Assembly: GCF_900116605.1 (NCBI RefSeq)
Contig: NZ_FPBC01000004.1
Span: 1 to 64,000 of the forward strand
Direction of reading: 5' to 3'
Source: Pseudomonas marincola
GTDB lineage: Bacteria > Pseudomonadota > Gammaproteobacteria > Pseudomonadales > Pseudomonadaceae
Length of the DNA stretch: 64,000 bases
The translations under genes were made by a program, and so were the position numbers. This document shows positions 9,101 through 17,843 of the stretch, piece after piece. How positions within the stretch are numbered: the stretch's first letter is position 1; the number at the start of each line of letters is the position of its first letter. Under the pieces are notes generated by a model that worked only from the letters and a program-made list of their open reading frames with translations, did no database searches and was not told the origin of the DNA.

Positions 9101-9670
9101 ATAGTCTTTTATTGCAACCTGCGACCAACCGTTGCGTTTTACGACTTCTGAAAGATTGTGCTCTGTATAGATAACAGTATGTGTTTTGTCTAACAATCCT
9201 GTATCTAGATAAGTAAACTCACCAGAAAGCAACTTGACTGCAACATCAGTATGCGACGTATTCGGAACGGACAGGATTAGATGATACTGCTGATCACTGC
9301 TAAATGCCGTCTTCAATCTAGTTAGAATCTGGCATTCATAATCTAGATGTTCAATGACATCCAGCATCGAAATTGTTATCGTTTTATAGTTGGCGCATAA
9401 GCTTTCAACTTTGAGTAGCAGTTCATCCAGGTCGTTCAAATCAAGACAATAGGCATCAATGCCATTAGCTGTTAACTGATTGACGCTATCGAGATTCGCA
9501 TCGAAGCCAATGTACTTAATACCTGAATCAACTAGCGCCCCTGCTATAGCAGCATAACCGCAGCCGAGATCTATATGGATTGAGCCTGGGGCTGAGTATA
9601 GCTTGATGAGGTCTACAGCACACGCATAAACACTGATAGGCTCATAAGAGAATTTATATTTTTCACTCAT
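6134..9670 (-). CDS. Three-domain methyltransferase / double GT2 glycosyltransferase
   Basis: A 1178-residue cytoplasmic protein, probably the main O-chain assembly enzyme. Residues about 30-200 form a SAM-dependent methyltransferase (HIDLGCGYAAIAG, then ISMLDVIEHLD). Residues 200-480 match no family I recognise. A short coiled coil at 480-510 leads into an SHSWRLTKPLR linker that often joins glycosyltransferase modules. The first GT2 domain is at about 618-870 (DISAVSFNSSRW, NLDLEF, and GEDVEFSYRLR near 789). The second is at about 925-1130 (VTIITRTYKGRG, MFLDDDDLLFADH). It overlaps the wzt stop by 8 bases, so it is in the same transcript. Coupling of methylation to chain length, as in WbdD systems, is inferred from context. 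Confidence 0.82.
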   Translation of the reverse strand: MSEKYKFSYEPISVYACAVDLIKLYSAPGSIHIDLGCGYAAIAGALVDSGIKYIGFDANLDSVNQLTANGIDAYCLDLNDLDELLLKVESLCANYKTITISMLDVIEHLDYECQILTRLKTAFSSDQQYHLILSVPNTSHTDVAVKLLSGEFTYLDTGLLDKTHTVIYTEHNLSEVVKRNGWSQVAIKDYRLEFSEQFQFGESIVLNRDTGIGHDLRQLKGLLDSNADVYQFVRAYKPTFQQAFDTNHLALSDKLKLGLYFIKDADCDAILKFSEIIYSSDFKDQIFLYVHESDLRRFHDSPFSNFRTYNDCLDGAVIGDFTEADFYLFVNDPAHVCLDSLSSFLSDYQFIRGRELIVIADESYISCLSNQFESIIALRHINSWQIIIPKLFLAKYSGPVIYLPNHRAWIDFIIEAGLFCGVKNSHYLRQSTYNVSPLIEYDIEYKYLISKHEFSRYIFRSGVWSDLTSDVFESLLSRNVTLLESLADLEAGVDSLRNNLSQADSDYRNLINSHSWRLTKPLRFLRRLAGQFSCMIARVFSADKFTLKYFVRRCYSKVPGLRYLWSYYSRLRINVSSALKGNSFSKNNSRALANLTKSRFESDNALQFGEVVCGQLPVLDISAVSFNSSRWVEPFIKSLISQDYPLSKIAFTLVDHGSTDDTLSKFYQFIAPHSNKFFKVNFIQQPNLGFGAGHDRAIRSGSSDYCLIVNLDLEFSRSAISSVVSVALDDLASGSNFASWEFRQTPYEHPKYYDPVTLETNWSSHACILISRLAYEKCGGYDDAIFMYGEDVEFSYRLRSYGYRLKYVPSAQVLHHTYDHEGEVKPLQYTGSVLGNAFIRLRYGSFIDRLYAYGLYGVLFFIPSPFKGAKQALLSNARKLLTLTPHFLKGKGPVDAAFPLRGFDYEMIKEGAFWPVAIIDSQRDYPLVTIITRTYKGRGTLLGQSMSSVFNQTYPNIELIVAEDGGDTQKNYVMQRSLAAPKNVNVRFIANEKIGRSGVGNAALKASTGSYIMFLDDDDLLFADHVETLMHCLLSDNNFDAAYSLAFEVLTSMDADKMYYLESSIHTPSSFFQEWDYQKLLLSNYIPIQSIIFSRKLYELWGGFDLELDQLEDWNLWLRYGYKANFKFVPKTTSLFRTPSDMETRLKRHAELHGAYNSALDKAVSATKEFGGFTIGVP

Positions 9671-11033
9671 TGACTTTTAACTCAATTTTTTTCATTGGAA
9701 TGCCAACCAAACCTGTGGAGACGCTACTGCTGTGTGATTTAAAAGCCAAGGCATCATGCACCCAAGAATGAATGACATGTTCTTTTTGCGTGCCTTCAGC
9801 TATCGCAACACCTATGGTGTAATCACCAGCAGGTAATGTAGGCATCCGAAATTCAAACATAGCATTGAAAGTTGTAGAGCCAGGAATTGCGAGTTCACCA
9901 TCTGAAAAGGATAAATATGTGTTATCACCAAACAGATGCTGCCCATTTTTATCCTTGACCAAGAAACCTACAATCGGATTATTAACTACTACATCTGTAT
10001 ATGCCTTTATATGCAACTGTACTAATTCTCCACCGACGTACCAAGCTGCGGCGACTCCATCGGGACTGGCAAGATAGGCATCGGTTATATATGCGCTCTT
10101 GGTACCAAAAGATTGACTGGAATCATTGAACTTGAATACCTCAATATCATTTCTTAGACATGAAGCATTAATAAAATCTTGTCTAAAATCTCGAAACTCA
10201 TCTTGACTTGGTGCATGGCGCCCACTCGATTCTTGATTGAGGCTCGAGGATTCCGTTGGCTGGACGGAAGTAGACGAAGCATAAAATTCAGCTAAATATG
10301 CCTCACAGACATACTTAGACTTATCGTAAGCAAGACGTTTGCCATGATCTAGCCAAACAGCACGATCACACAGGCTCATGACGCTGTTTGTGTCGTGAGT
10401 AACAAATAAGATCGTGCCCTTCTTTTTGAAGTCCGTTAAAAAGCGCATGCACTTTTGCGTAAAAAATATATCGCCAACTGCTAAGGCTTCGTCAACAATC
10501 AAAATATCGGCATCAACATTGGCGATAACAGCAAATGCCAGCCTTACATACATGCCGCTAGAATATGTCTTTACCGGCTGTTCAATAAACGCTCCAATAT
10601 CAGCGAAATCAATAATAGCGTCATAACGCTCATCAATCTCCTGCTTGGTTAGGCCTAATATGCCTGCATTCATGTAAACATTTTCACGTCCGCTAAATTC
10701 AGGATTGAAACCTGAGCCTAGTTCTAGTAGAGCAGCAATCCGGCCGGATGTAGTTACGGAACCAGCCGTTGGCTGAAGCGTTCCACAAATGACCTGCAAA
10801 AGAGTCGACTTGCCACTGCCATTACGTCCAACAATTCCTACAGTTTCACCCTTACGCACCTCAAATGAGACATCGTTTAACGCCCAAAACTCACGATAAT
10901 ACTTTTCAGAACTACCTCTAAACACGCTTTGTAGTTTTGGCAATACAAATTGCTTCAAACGATCAACTGGCTGCTCGTACACTTGATAGCATTTGCTCAA
11001 ATTATCAACTTTGATAGTAACATCAGATGACAT
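9663..11033 (-). CDS. wzt: O-antigen ABC transporter ATPase with C-terminal sugar-binding domain
   Basis: ATPase of the Wzm/Wzt exporter that moves finished undecaprenyl-linked O-chains across the inner membrane. The 456-residue product has Walker A GIVGRNGSGKSTLLQ, signature YSSGMYVRLAFAV and Walker B ADILIVDEAL. It continues about 200 residues beyond the ATPase with a beta-rich domain (GGELVQLHIKAYTDVVV, SGRLPAGDYTIGV-like) of the kind that binds the modified chain end. ATG 11033 (MSSDVTIKV) is chosen over an upstream in-frame start because it gives the normal ABC N-terminus. It overlaps the end of wzm by 11 bases, indicating translational coupling. Confidence 0.9.
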   Translation of the reverse strand: MSSDVTIKVDNLSKCYQVYEQPVDRLKQFVLPKLQSVFRGSSEKYYREFWALNDVSFEVRKGETVGIVGRNGSGKSTLLQVICGTLQPTAGSVTTSGRIAALLELGSGFNPEFSGRENVYMNAGILGLTKQEIDERYDAIIDFADIGAFIEQPVKTYSSGMYVRLAFAVIANVDADILIVDEALAVGDIFFTQKCMRFLTDFKKKGTILFVTHDTNSVMSLCDRAVWLDHGKRLAYDKSKYVCEAYLAEFYASSTSVQPTESSSLNQESSGRHAPSQDEFRDFRQDFINASCLRNDIEVFKFNDSSQSFGTKSAYITDAYLASPDGVAAAWYVGGELVQLHIKAYTDVVVNNPIVGFLVKDKNGQHLFGDNTYLSFSDGELAIPGSTTFNAMFEFRMPTLPAGDYTIGVAIAEGTQKEHVIHSWVHDALAFKSHSSSVSTGLVGIPMKKIELKVNE

Positions 11034-11841
11034 CAGCGAAGCCCTTCCGAGTTTTCTGGAACCAAACGAAACCAAGCAAAGCAACTAATAGCATGATAAC
11101 TGTATATATTGCTAAAATTTTGAAATCAGGAATCTTTCCCCAGAACAATACGTTTCGCATCTGCTCGATTACCGGGGTCAAAGGATTCAAATAAAGAACC
11201 CACCTATAGCTCTCTGGCAACGCTGTAACTGGATAAAAAATCGGGGATAGAAACATCATGGTGCTTGTAACAATTCCTATAAACTGTGAAACATCCCTTA
11301 GATATACCCCTAACGATGATAACGCCCAACTGAGTCCCATAATCAATAGCAATAAAGGTATAAGAACAAGAGGCAAATAAAAAACAGTAATGTGCGGCAG
11401 TCCAAAAAATATTATGTACGCAAGCATCCAAACGACTAAGCTTATCACGCTATGAAACAATGCAGAGCCAAGATTGATCCAAGGCAATATTTCAAGCGGA
11501 AAAATGACCTTCTTAACATAATTCGGATTATTAACTATCAGCGTTGGGGCACGATTAATACATTCAGCAAATAGCGAAAAAACTATTAACCCAGAAAATA
11601 ATATCAGAGCAAACTCAGTTTTAGAGTCACTGCCCGTTCCCCAGCGTGCCTTGAATACCACGCTAAAAACAAAGGTATAGACAACTAACATAAAAAGTGG
11701 ATTCAAGAATGACCACAACAGCCCCATGATTGAACCACGATATCGACCGAGGACATCTCTGATCACAAATGACTTGATCAAATGGCGGTTGTTCCAGAAG
11801 CCATCAATTATTGATCGTGGATTTGCTGGGAAACTTTGCAT
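11023..11841 (-). CDS. wzm: O-antigen ABC transporter permease
   Basis: Membrane subunit of the O-polysaccharide exporter. It is a 272-residue ABC-2 type protein with about six hydrophobic segments. The N-terminal amphipathic region (LIKSFVIRDVLGRYRGS, near the cytoplasmic face) and the first helix GLLWSFLNPLFMLVVY are typical of Wzm/TagG-like permeases. The size matches the family (about 260-275). It overlaps wzt, its ATPase partner. No flippase Wzx or polymerase Wzy is seen in the locus, so the transporter is the predicted export route. Confidence 0.9.
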   Translation of the reverse strand: MQSFPANPRSIIDGFWNNRHLIKSFVIRDVLGRYRGSIMGLLWSFLNPLFMLVVYTFVFSVVFKARWGTGSDSKTEFALILFSGLIVFSLFAECINRAPTLIVNNPNYVKKVIFPLEILPWINLGSALFHSVISLVVWMLAYIIFFGLPHITVFYLPLVLIPLLLLIMGLSWALSSLGVYLRDVSQFIGIVTSTMMFLSPIFYPVTALPESYRWVLYLNPLTPVIEQMRNVLFWGKIPDFKILAIYTVIMLLVALLGFVWFQKTRKGFADVI

Positions 11842-11961
11842 TAATTACCAATCTCTATTAGTAGCATACAGATGATTTTCTAAGGGTAGTCAATCACCGA
11901 GCACGACGTAGGAACTACAAACACCATAACGGTTAATTGTATTTATTTAACCTCTAAAATA

Positions 11962-12555
11962 TCATAAAGTTGACCTAGGTAGATTAGTAGAACCTTCTAC
12001 AACAGCATTGCTTGATGAGATATTTGGCACATCAAAATTAATAACACGCTTATCCTTGGGTTTAAGCTTCAAGGCGTGCTTTTCTATAAGATGCCAAGAG
12101 CAATAACCCAAGAATAACGTAATAAGCAACGTAACAAGCAGATACGATACATAAGATATTTCAGGATAAACGAGCAGCACAAACTGTTGTACTGGAAAGG
12201 CATATATGTAAACTCCATATGAGCAATCCCCAACCCGGTTGACTAAACTACCCATTTTACTCGTCGACAATCCATAGGCGAGGACAATGTATGGTAATGT
12301 GAACCATAAAATATACTTGGCGAATAGTTCATAAGGTGCGATAAGAACTGTCAACATGATGAGAACACAAACACCTGACAGCGTAAATAAACGCTCTAAT
12401 TTCCATTTCGCAAAGCAAGTGCCTATTAGAAAATAAATACCGGTGATAAAAATTTGCCTTACATCGGTGCCATATATTACAAATGCCTCAGCCCCCTTCC
12501 AGCACCAGAAATAAATCACCATTATAAATGTAAATACAAGAGCGGCGTACATCAC
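11962..12555 (-). CDS. Acyltransferase-3 family protein, C-terminal part (frameshifted)
   Basis: A 197-residue hydrophobic stretch with about six membrane helices, matching the second half of an acyltransferase-3 (OafA-like) protein. It starts at an overlapping GTG/ATG (12555/12552) exactly where the N-terminal half stops, in another frame. Together the two parts make about 364 residues, the normal length of one enzyme. Reading this frame upstream of its start gives RSSRVMYAAL, a natural continuation. The likeliest explanation is a single-base frameshift. A coupled two-protein enzyme or a sequencing error are alternatives. Confidence 0.65.
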   Translation of the reverse strand: MMYAALVFTFIMVIYFWCWKGAEAFVIYGTDVRQIFITGIYFLIGTCFAKWKLERLFTLSGVCVLIMLTVLIAPYELFAKYILWFTLPYIVLAYGLSTSKMGSLVNRVGDCSYGVYIYAFPVQQFVLLVYPEISYVSYLLVTLLITLFLGYCSWHLIEKHALKLKPKDKRVINFDVPNISSSNAVVEGSTNLPRSTL

Positions 12556-13055
12556 ACGACTACTTCTAAAGATATGCCCATAAACAAAACTATAAGGTAC
12601 ATGAAGAACTCGACAGGCAAACTCCAGAGCGAACCGTTCACTGCATTAGCAATTCGCGCATTTTCAAGTACACCTGGTAGGTAAAATACAGGACTCAGAA
12701 TAATATTATTAAAGTAATTGGTGAACTGGGGATGCCCAAAATAATCCTCTAGGCTAAGTGTTGTAAATATTGGTCCTACTAAAAACATAGTGATTAATAC
12801 TAAAACGATCAGAGCGGGAAAAATCCTCAGTGATCTTTTAACCATAAAATCGAAAGTATGAGGGTTAGCATCCCAACTTTTTACAATTAAATATCCACTG
12901 ATTATAAAAAAAATATTTACGCCTAGACCGCCATAGGATTCCAGTCCCAGGAAGCCTTTAGGGGCATTTCCATAGAATGCAAAAGAGTGAGCATAAAGCA
13001 CAAACAATGCAGCAACTAATCTAAGTAAGTTCAAGTTATTATCTTTATGCTGCAT
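12552..13055 (-). CDS. Acyltransferase-3 family protein, N-terminal part (frameshifted)
   Basis: A 167-residue N-terminal half of an OafA-type membrane acyltransferase, a family that acetylates O-antigen sugars. The first helix carries the family His (LRLVAALFVLYAHSFAF). GVNIFFIISGYLIVKSW and VKRSLRIFPALIVL follow, then NGSLWSLPVEFFMYL. The frame ends abruptly after MGISLEVVV, midway through what should be a 10-helix protein, and the rest continues in the next frame at 12555. Acetylation of the O-chain would be lost if the shift is real. Confidence 0.7.
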   Translation of the reverse strand: MQHKDNNLNLLRLVAALFVLYAHSFAFYGNAPKGFLGLESYGGLGVNIFFIISGYLIVKSWDANPHTFDFMVKRSLRIFPALIVLVLITMFLVGPIFTTLSLEDYFGHPQFTNYFNNIILSPVFYLPGVLENARIANAVNGSLWSLPVEFFMYLIVLFMGISLEVVV

Positions 13056-13130
13056 CTAATATCTCCATACTATCTATCACTTTAGTTTAATCAGTTTTTT
13101 TAATTTAGCGTTCACGCCACAAGCATAAAA

Positions 13131-14138
13131 TTATCGCAACGACACATGTACAGCACGACACCTTATTACTAGAACTATCAATGGAAAGTAAGCAACGACT
13201 AAACCGACAACCCCTGCAACTGCCTTTGTGGCGACAGCATAGGCGAGCGGGAGAAGCCAAAAAAAATTAACCAGGGATACTAACTTTATGACGCATAAAT
13301 GACTGTTTAGCTTTACGGCAGCAATCTGATAAGCATGAGTCCTATGTGCTTGGTATATGTTTTCACCATTGAAGAGTCGTGAAAAAAGCGTAATAGTTGC
13401 ATCAACTATAAATACAGCCAATAATATTAAACAACTCCATAGCAGTTCAGAGCTTATGTTATTACAGATGATAGTTAATACACCTAGTACGATCCCAAGA
13501 AAACCACTTCCTGCATCTCCCATAAATATTTTTGCAGGCGGGTAATTCCAAAAAAGGAAACCTAGTACAGCCATAGCAAGTATTGTCGTATAGAAAATAA
13601 GACTTACATGTCCTTGAACATAAAAAACTATACACATACCTAAACATACAAATACACACTCGGCGCTTGCTAGTAAATCTATTCCATCCATGAAATTATA
13701 TAAATTCAGCATCCACACAAGGTATGTGCAAGCTAGAATATGGCCTAGCCAACCAAGGTCGTACGTTACACCAAACACTTGGATTGGAGACAAACCTCCC
13801 AACCAATATAGTGCCCAAATAGATGCAACAAAATGGCCTATGAGTCGCCACTTAGCTGCGATATGGCCGTGATCGTCAGCAAAACCGATAATAGCTACTA
13901 CTAGCCCGGTCCCAACAACACCGAAGAAAAGGGAGATTTGAACCAAATCATGCTCAAATAATAATACCATCCCCAAAATGAATGCGAGAACTATAGCAAC
14001 TCCGCCCCCTCTTGGGGTCGGAACAGAATGGGAACTTCGCTCATTAGGAACGTCCATGAGAGCATAACGTCTTAAAAAATAAGTCCCCCCCCAAGATACG
14101 CAGAGAACTAAAGGTAAAATCCACAAAGCACTCATCAA
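13131..14138 (-). CDS. wbpL: Undecaprenyl-phosphate sugar-1-phosphate transferase (WbpL/WecA family)
   Basis: Initiating glycosyltransferase: moves a sugar-1-phosphate from a UDP-sugar to undecaprenyl phosphate in the inner membrane. The 335-residue polytopic protein shows the GT4-type landmarks PNERSSHSVPTPRGGG, GFADDHGHIAAKWR (the Asp pair), NLYNFMDGIDLLAS and FMGDAGSGFLG. The His-containing ENIYQAHRTHAYQ loop is near residue 260. In P. aeruginosa WbpL uses UDP-FucNAc/QuiNAc or UDP-GlcNAc. It overlaps the stop of the upstream epimerase gene by 4 bases. Confidence 0.87.
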   Translation of the reverse strand: MMSALWILPLVLCVSWGGTYFLRRYALMDVPNERSSHSVPTPRGGGVAIVLAFILGMVLLFEHDLVQISLFFGVVGTGLVVAIIGFADDHGHIAAKWRLIGHFVASIWALYWLGGLSPIQVFGVTYDLGWLGHILACTYLVWMLNLYNFMDGIDLLASAECVFVCLGMCIVFYVQGHVSLIFYTTILAMAVLGFLFWNYPPAKIFMGDAGSGFLGIVLGVLTIICNNISSELLWSCLILLAVFIVDATITLFSRLFNGENIYQAHRTHAYQIAAVKLNSHLCVIKLVSLVNFFWLLPLAYAVATKAVAGVVGLVVAYFPLIVLVIRCRAVHVSLR

Positions 14139-15097
14139 TGTCTAGATCTCAAATAATAATCAACTGTATTCTTTATACCCAATTTGACACTAATCGGCGG
14201 ATACCAGTCTAATACTTCATGATTTTTGCTTATATCAATTTGCAAAGAACCTAGTAGTCGTCGTGCGACGGACCGCTTACCTATCAGACTTGCCATTTTT
14301 AGAAGTAGCTTTTCTGATACAGGGATAATAATATTATTTTTACTGAGTGCTCTGGATAGATGTTGAAGCAACTCAGTTGTTGATAGGTCATATCCATCAC
14401 ACGCTAAAAAAATTTGATTACCCGCTGCCGGATGCACAACACAGGTAATAATCAAGTCCACTAGATTATCGACAAACAAGAGGCTTCGTTTGTTTTTAAT
14501 AGCACCCAAAGGAAGCGGTAACCCCGAACCCAACCACTTCATTAATCGATGGAAATTAGCTTTTACCCCGGGTCCGTAAACAAGTGCGGGCCTTATAATA
14601 ACGACTTCAAGACTTGTAGTCGCTGCAATTTCTTTTAAGGCGAGCTCAGCCTCGTACTTAGAAACTGCATATGGGTCACTGGGTGCAGGCTTATCATCAG
14701 CAGTAAACGGTTGATCCAATATTGTTTCTTCACCATTAACTTTTATTGTACTGATGAATATGAACCGTTTAACACCAGCGCTTACAGCTTGGCGCGCTAA
14801 ACGCTCTGTAGCTTCAACATTGATCTTACGATATTCTGATAGCGCCTCTGCAGCTGGCTCTTCCATGACATGCACTCGTGCCGCAGCATGAACGACAACT
14901 TCAATATCATCTGAAATGGATATATTAGTCTGCCTAGCAAGATCAAATGGTAATATTACGCATGAGCTTTCGAAGCCAGTCGCTCCTCTCGCAGCGATAA
15001 CGGGTTCGTAATCACCATCCTTTAGTAATCGCTCCACAAATGCTCTACCAACTAGCCCTGATGCGCCAGTTACAAGTATTTTTTTTGATTGTTTCAT
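14135..15097 (-). CDS. wbpV: NAD-dependent 4-reductase/epimerase (WbpV/WbpK-like)
   Basis: A 320-residue extended SDR protein: KKILVTGASGLVGRAF at the N-terminus, FIFISTIKVNGE in the middle, and the catalytic DPYAVSKYEAE. WbpV and WbpK reduce the WbpM keto-sugar to UDP-QuiNAc or UDP-FucNAc. Which epimer is made here cannot be read from the sequence. It sits directly before wbpL (4-base overlap) as in several P. aeruginosa serotypes. It also overlaps the end of the preceding GT2 gene by 4 bases, so all three should be translated together. Confidence 0.8.
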   Translation of the reverse strand: MKQSKKILVTGASGLVGRAFVERLLKDGDYEPVIAARGATGFESSCVILPFDLARQTNISISDDIEVVVHAAARVHVMEEPAAEALSEYRKINVEATERLARQAVSAGVKRFIFISTIKVNGEETILDQPFTADDKPAPSDPYAVSKYEAELALKEIAATTSLEVVIIRPALVYGPGVKANFHRLMKWLGSGLPLPLGAIKNKRSLLFVDNLVDLIITCVVHPAAGNQIFLACDGYDLSTTELLQHLSRALSKNNIIIPVSEKLLLKMASLIGKRSVARRLLGSLQIDISKNHEVLDWYPPISVKLGIKNTVDYYLRSRH

Positions 15098-16014
15098 GGC
15101 TTACCCCCTGTCAGAGCAGTTAGCCAGCAAATACAGAAAAATAAGAATTTGTCACGAACCCGTCTGCGGCAGTTCCATGCTTTAAAAGAAAGTAACAGTA
15201 AATGCAGCGGCTGCAATCCTAGCCATTTTTTAACAAAAGGATCGCTACTTTTACCGATTATATCTACTATTAATTTAACTTGATTGAACCACCATCCATT
15301 ATGGATTTTTTTATACCGTATAATTAAGGGTTTCAACCCCTGATTTGCCCCGACTTGATTATTACTATGCTGCCTATAATCCATTGATGGTACGGGATCT
15401 ATATACCATTCGTAGGAATTGCCACGCGCATACGCGTAGCAGTACCAATCATGAAGGCCTACTTTCTGTATAGCCTCCCAATTATCGGTGATCGCTGTCT
15501 TGAGATTACTTCCAAGTGCCTTGCTAAATACATAAGTACAACCTGGCCCTGCCGCTTCGAACAAATAATCCCACTCAACCTGGGGCTGTGCTTTATTGAG
15601 AAAAGATTTCTTTCCGCTGGGCCAAAATGCAATTACATTGCTTGAATAAGCATCATAACTAGTACTTTCTAATATTTTTATTGCTCTACTCAATTTATCT
15701 GAATGCCAGCGGTCATCTTGATCGGACAATGCAACATAATCAAAAGAAGAGATGTCTACATCACGAAATAGACGGAAAAAGTTTAGTGCTGCACCACCAA
15801 ACTTTCCGGCAGAAGGCAACACATAAACGTTTGAATTATCTGCCGCATAGCTGTGACACCAAAGCTCAGTACCGTCTGTTGAAGGATCAATACTGATAAA
15901 AACTGTCAACTTCACATCAGTTTGATATAAAATTGTATTCAACTGCTCTTCAATCCAGCGCATACCATTATATGCGGCCAATAAAACTGCAACTTTTGGA
16001 TGTTCTAATGGCAT
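15094..16014 (-). CDS. GT2-family glycosyltransferase (possible rhamnosyltransferase)
   Basis: A 306-residue family-2 glycosyltransferase. KVAVLLAAYNGMRWIEEQ opens the nucleotide-binding fold, and FISIDPSTDGT and DYVALSDQDDRWH carry the metal-binding acidic residues. No membrane anchor is evident except a hydrophobic C-terminal tail (FLFFCICWLTALTG). The neighbouring rmlABD genes make rhamnose transfer the natural guess, but the donor is not proven by sequence. It starts 58 bases downstream of rmlA in the same direction. Confidence 0.8.
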   Translation of the reverse strand: MPLEHPKVAVLLAAYNGMRWIEEQLNTILYQTDVKLTVFISIDPSTDGTELWCHSYAADNSNVYVLPSAGKFGGAALNFFRLFRDVDISSFDYVALSDQDDRWHSDKLSRAIKILESTSYDAYSSNVIAFWPSGKKSFLNKAQPQVEWDYLFEAAGPGCTYVFSKALGSNLKTAITDNWEAIQKVGLHDWYCYAYARGNSYEWYIDPVPSMDYRQHSNNQVGANQGLKPLIIRYKKIHNGWWFNQVKLIVDIIGKSSDPFVKKWLGLQPLHLLLLSFKAWNCRRRVRDKFLFFCICWLTALTGGKP

Positions 16015-16071
16015 GCAATATCCACTGATTGATTATGTTGATGTCAGATTCGAAGATAAGCTTGGTGTTCC

Positions 16072-16953
16072 TCATGCCTCTAAAATTTTATACAAATACT
16101 GCCCGTATCCCGTTTTCTTCAAGGCATCAGCTTGCGTTCGTAACTGTTCAGCTGTTATCCATCCATTGTGAAAAGCAATTTCTTCAAGACAAGCTACTTT
16201 GAGCCCCTGGCGCTGTTCAATGGTATGAACGAAGTGGCTGGCCTCTAGCAAAGAGTCATGAGTACCAGTGTCTAACCAAGCAAAACCGCGGCCTAAAATC
16301 TCAACATTGAGTGCTTTCCGTGCTAGATACGCTCGATTAACATCTGTTATTTCTAACTCACCACGCTCAGATGGTTCTATCGATTTTGCAATCTCTACAA
16401 CTTCATTATCATAGAAATATAGCCCAGTCACAGCATAGTTTGACTTAGGCTTTGACGGCTTTTCTTCAATACTCAGTGCCCGACCGGCTTCATCAAACTC
16501 AACAACACCAAACCGCTCAGGGTCAGATACATGATAACCGAAAACTGTTGCTCCATTTACCTGAGCAGTCGCTGCGTGAAGATTTTCTGAAAAGTGCTGT
16601 CCATAGAAAATATTATCACCAAGGATAAGACAACACGAATCGTCGCCTATAAATTCTTCGCCGATAATAAATGCTTGCGCCAAACCATCAGGACTTGGCT
16701 GTACTGCATAAGTAAGCTCAATCCCATATGAACCTCCATCGCCAAGTAACTTTCGAAAATTTGGTAGGTCCTCAGGTGTTGAAATAATCAATATCTCACG
16801 CATCCCAGCGAGCATTAAAACCGATAGCGGATAAAAAATCATTGGCTTGTCATATATCGGCAACATCTGTTTCGATACACCTAATGTAAGTGGATGCAAA
16901 CGAGTGCCTGAACCGCCAGCTAAAATAATGCCTTTACGATTATTTGTATTCAT
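16072..16953 (-). CDS. rmlA: Glucose-1-phosphate thymidylyltransferase
   Basis: First enzyme of dTDP-L-rhamnose synthesis: joins dTTP and glucose-1-phosphate. The 293-residue product has the family length. The nucleotide-binding signature [16 protein letters not shown] is followed by [17 protein letters not shown], and later [12 protein letters not shown] (metal-binding Asp) and [20 protein letters not shown]. It overlaps the stop of rmlD by 4 bases; the order in the transcript is rmlB-rmlD-rmlA. Confidence 0.95.
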   Translation of the reverse strand: MNTNNRKGIILAGGSGTRLHPLTLGVSKQMLPIYDKPMIFYPLSVLMLAGMREILIISTPEDLPNFRKLLGDGGSYGIELTYAVQPSPDGLAQAFIIGEEFIGDDSCCLILGDNIFYGQHFSENLHAATAQVNGATVFGYHVSDPERFGVVEFDEAGRALSIEEKPSKPKSNYAVTGLYFYDNEVVEIAKSIEPSERGELEITDVNRAYLARKALNVEILGRGFAWLDTGTHDSLLEASHFVHTIEQRQGLKVACLEEIAFHNGWITAEQLRTQADALKKTGYGQYLYKILEA

Positions 16954-17843
16954 TTATTAAAAACTTCCATTAACATTCTAGTTACGCCACACTGCCAATC
17001 CGGTAAATGTATTGAAAAAGTCTTACGTAACTTCTGTGTATTCAACCGTGAGTTAAGCGGTCGACGGGCGGGAGTTGGATACGCTGTTGTTTCAATGGGG
17101 TTGACGTCCTCTACCAATAGTTTTTCGCCCTGCAGCTTCGCTATATTGAATACATGACAGGCATAACCATGCCATGATACTTCCCCAGCTGCGGCTAAAT
17201 GGTATATTCCGGCCAGCTCAGGCTTAGTTATCGATTTTCGGATTGCGTGCGCTGTGACATCAGCTATCAAATCGGCTCCAGTAGGGGTGCCAACTTGATC
17301 AGCAATGACATTTAATGATTCACGCTCTTTAGCTAAGCGCAGCATAGTCTTGGCGAAATTATGGCCGAACGCACTGTAGACCCAACTGGTGCGAAAGATT
17401 AAATACTTACAACCGGAAGCTTGAATTGCCTGCTCACCAGCTAGCTTACTTAAACCATAGTAGTTCACTGGCGAAACACAATCTGATTCTTGCCAAGGCG
17501 TTGAGCCTGCGCCGCTGAACACATAATCTGTAGAATAGTGAATTAGCCAGGCTCCTAATATTACAGCCTCCTCGGCCATAACTTCAGTTGCACGAGCATT
17601 TATCAGATCAGCAAGCTGATTTTCGGATTCAGCCTTATCAACAGCGGTATATGCAGCAGCGTTTACTATTATCTCAGGCTTAATGGTTCTAATCGATGCC
17701 CGTAATAAATCTAGATTACACAGATCACCGCTTATACCGTCAATGACATGGCGATCAAGGGCAATTAGTTCTCCGAGTGGGGCAAGTGCGCGCTGTAACT
17801 CCCAGCCAACTTGACCATTTTTACCAAACAAAAGTATTTTCAT
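16950..17843 (-). CDS. rmlD: dTDP-4-dehydrorhamnose reductase
   Basis: Last step of dTDP-L-rhamnose synthesis: NAD(P)H-dependent reduction of the C4 keto group. The 297-residue SDR protein has [16 protein letters not shown] at the N-terminus. [22 protein letters not shown] and the catalytic [12 protein letters not shown] follow. It overlaps rmlB by 4 bases and rmlA by 4 bases. Confidence 0.95.
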   Translation of the reverse strand: MKILLFGKNGQVGWELQRALAPLGELIALDRHVIDGISGDLCNLDLLRASIRTIKPEIIVNAAAYTAVDKAESENQLADLINARATEVMAEEAVILGAWLIHYSTDYVFSGAGSTPWQESDCVSPVNYYGLSKLAGEQAIQASGCKYLIFRTSWVYSAFGHNFAKTMLRLAKERESLNVIADQVGTPTGADLIADVTAHAIRKSITKPELAGIYHLAAAGEVSWHGYACHVFNIAKLQGEKLLVEDVNPIETTAYPTPARRPLNSRLNTQKLRKTFSIHLPDWQCGVTRMLMEVFNK

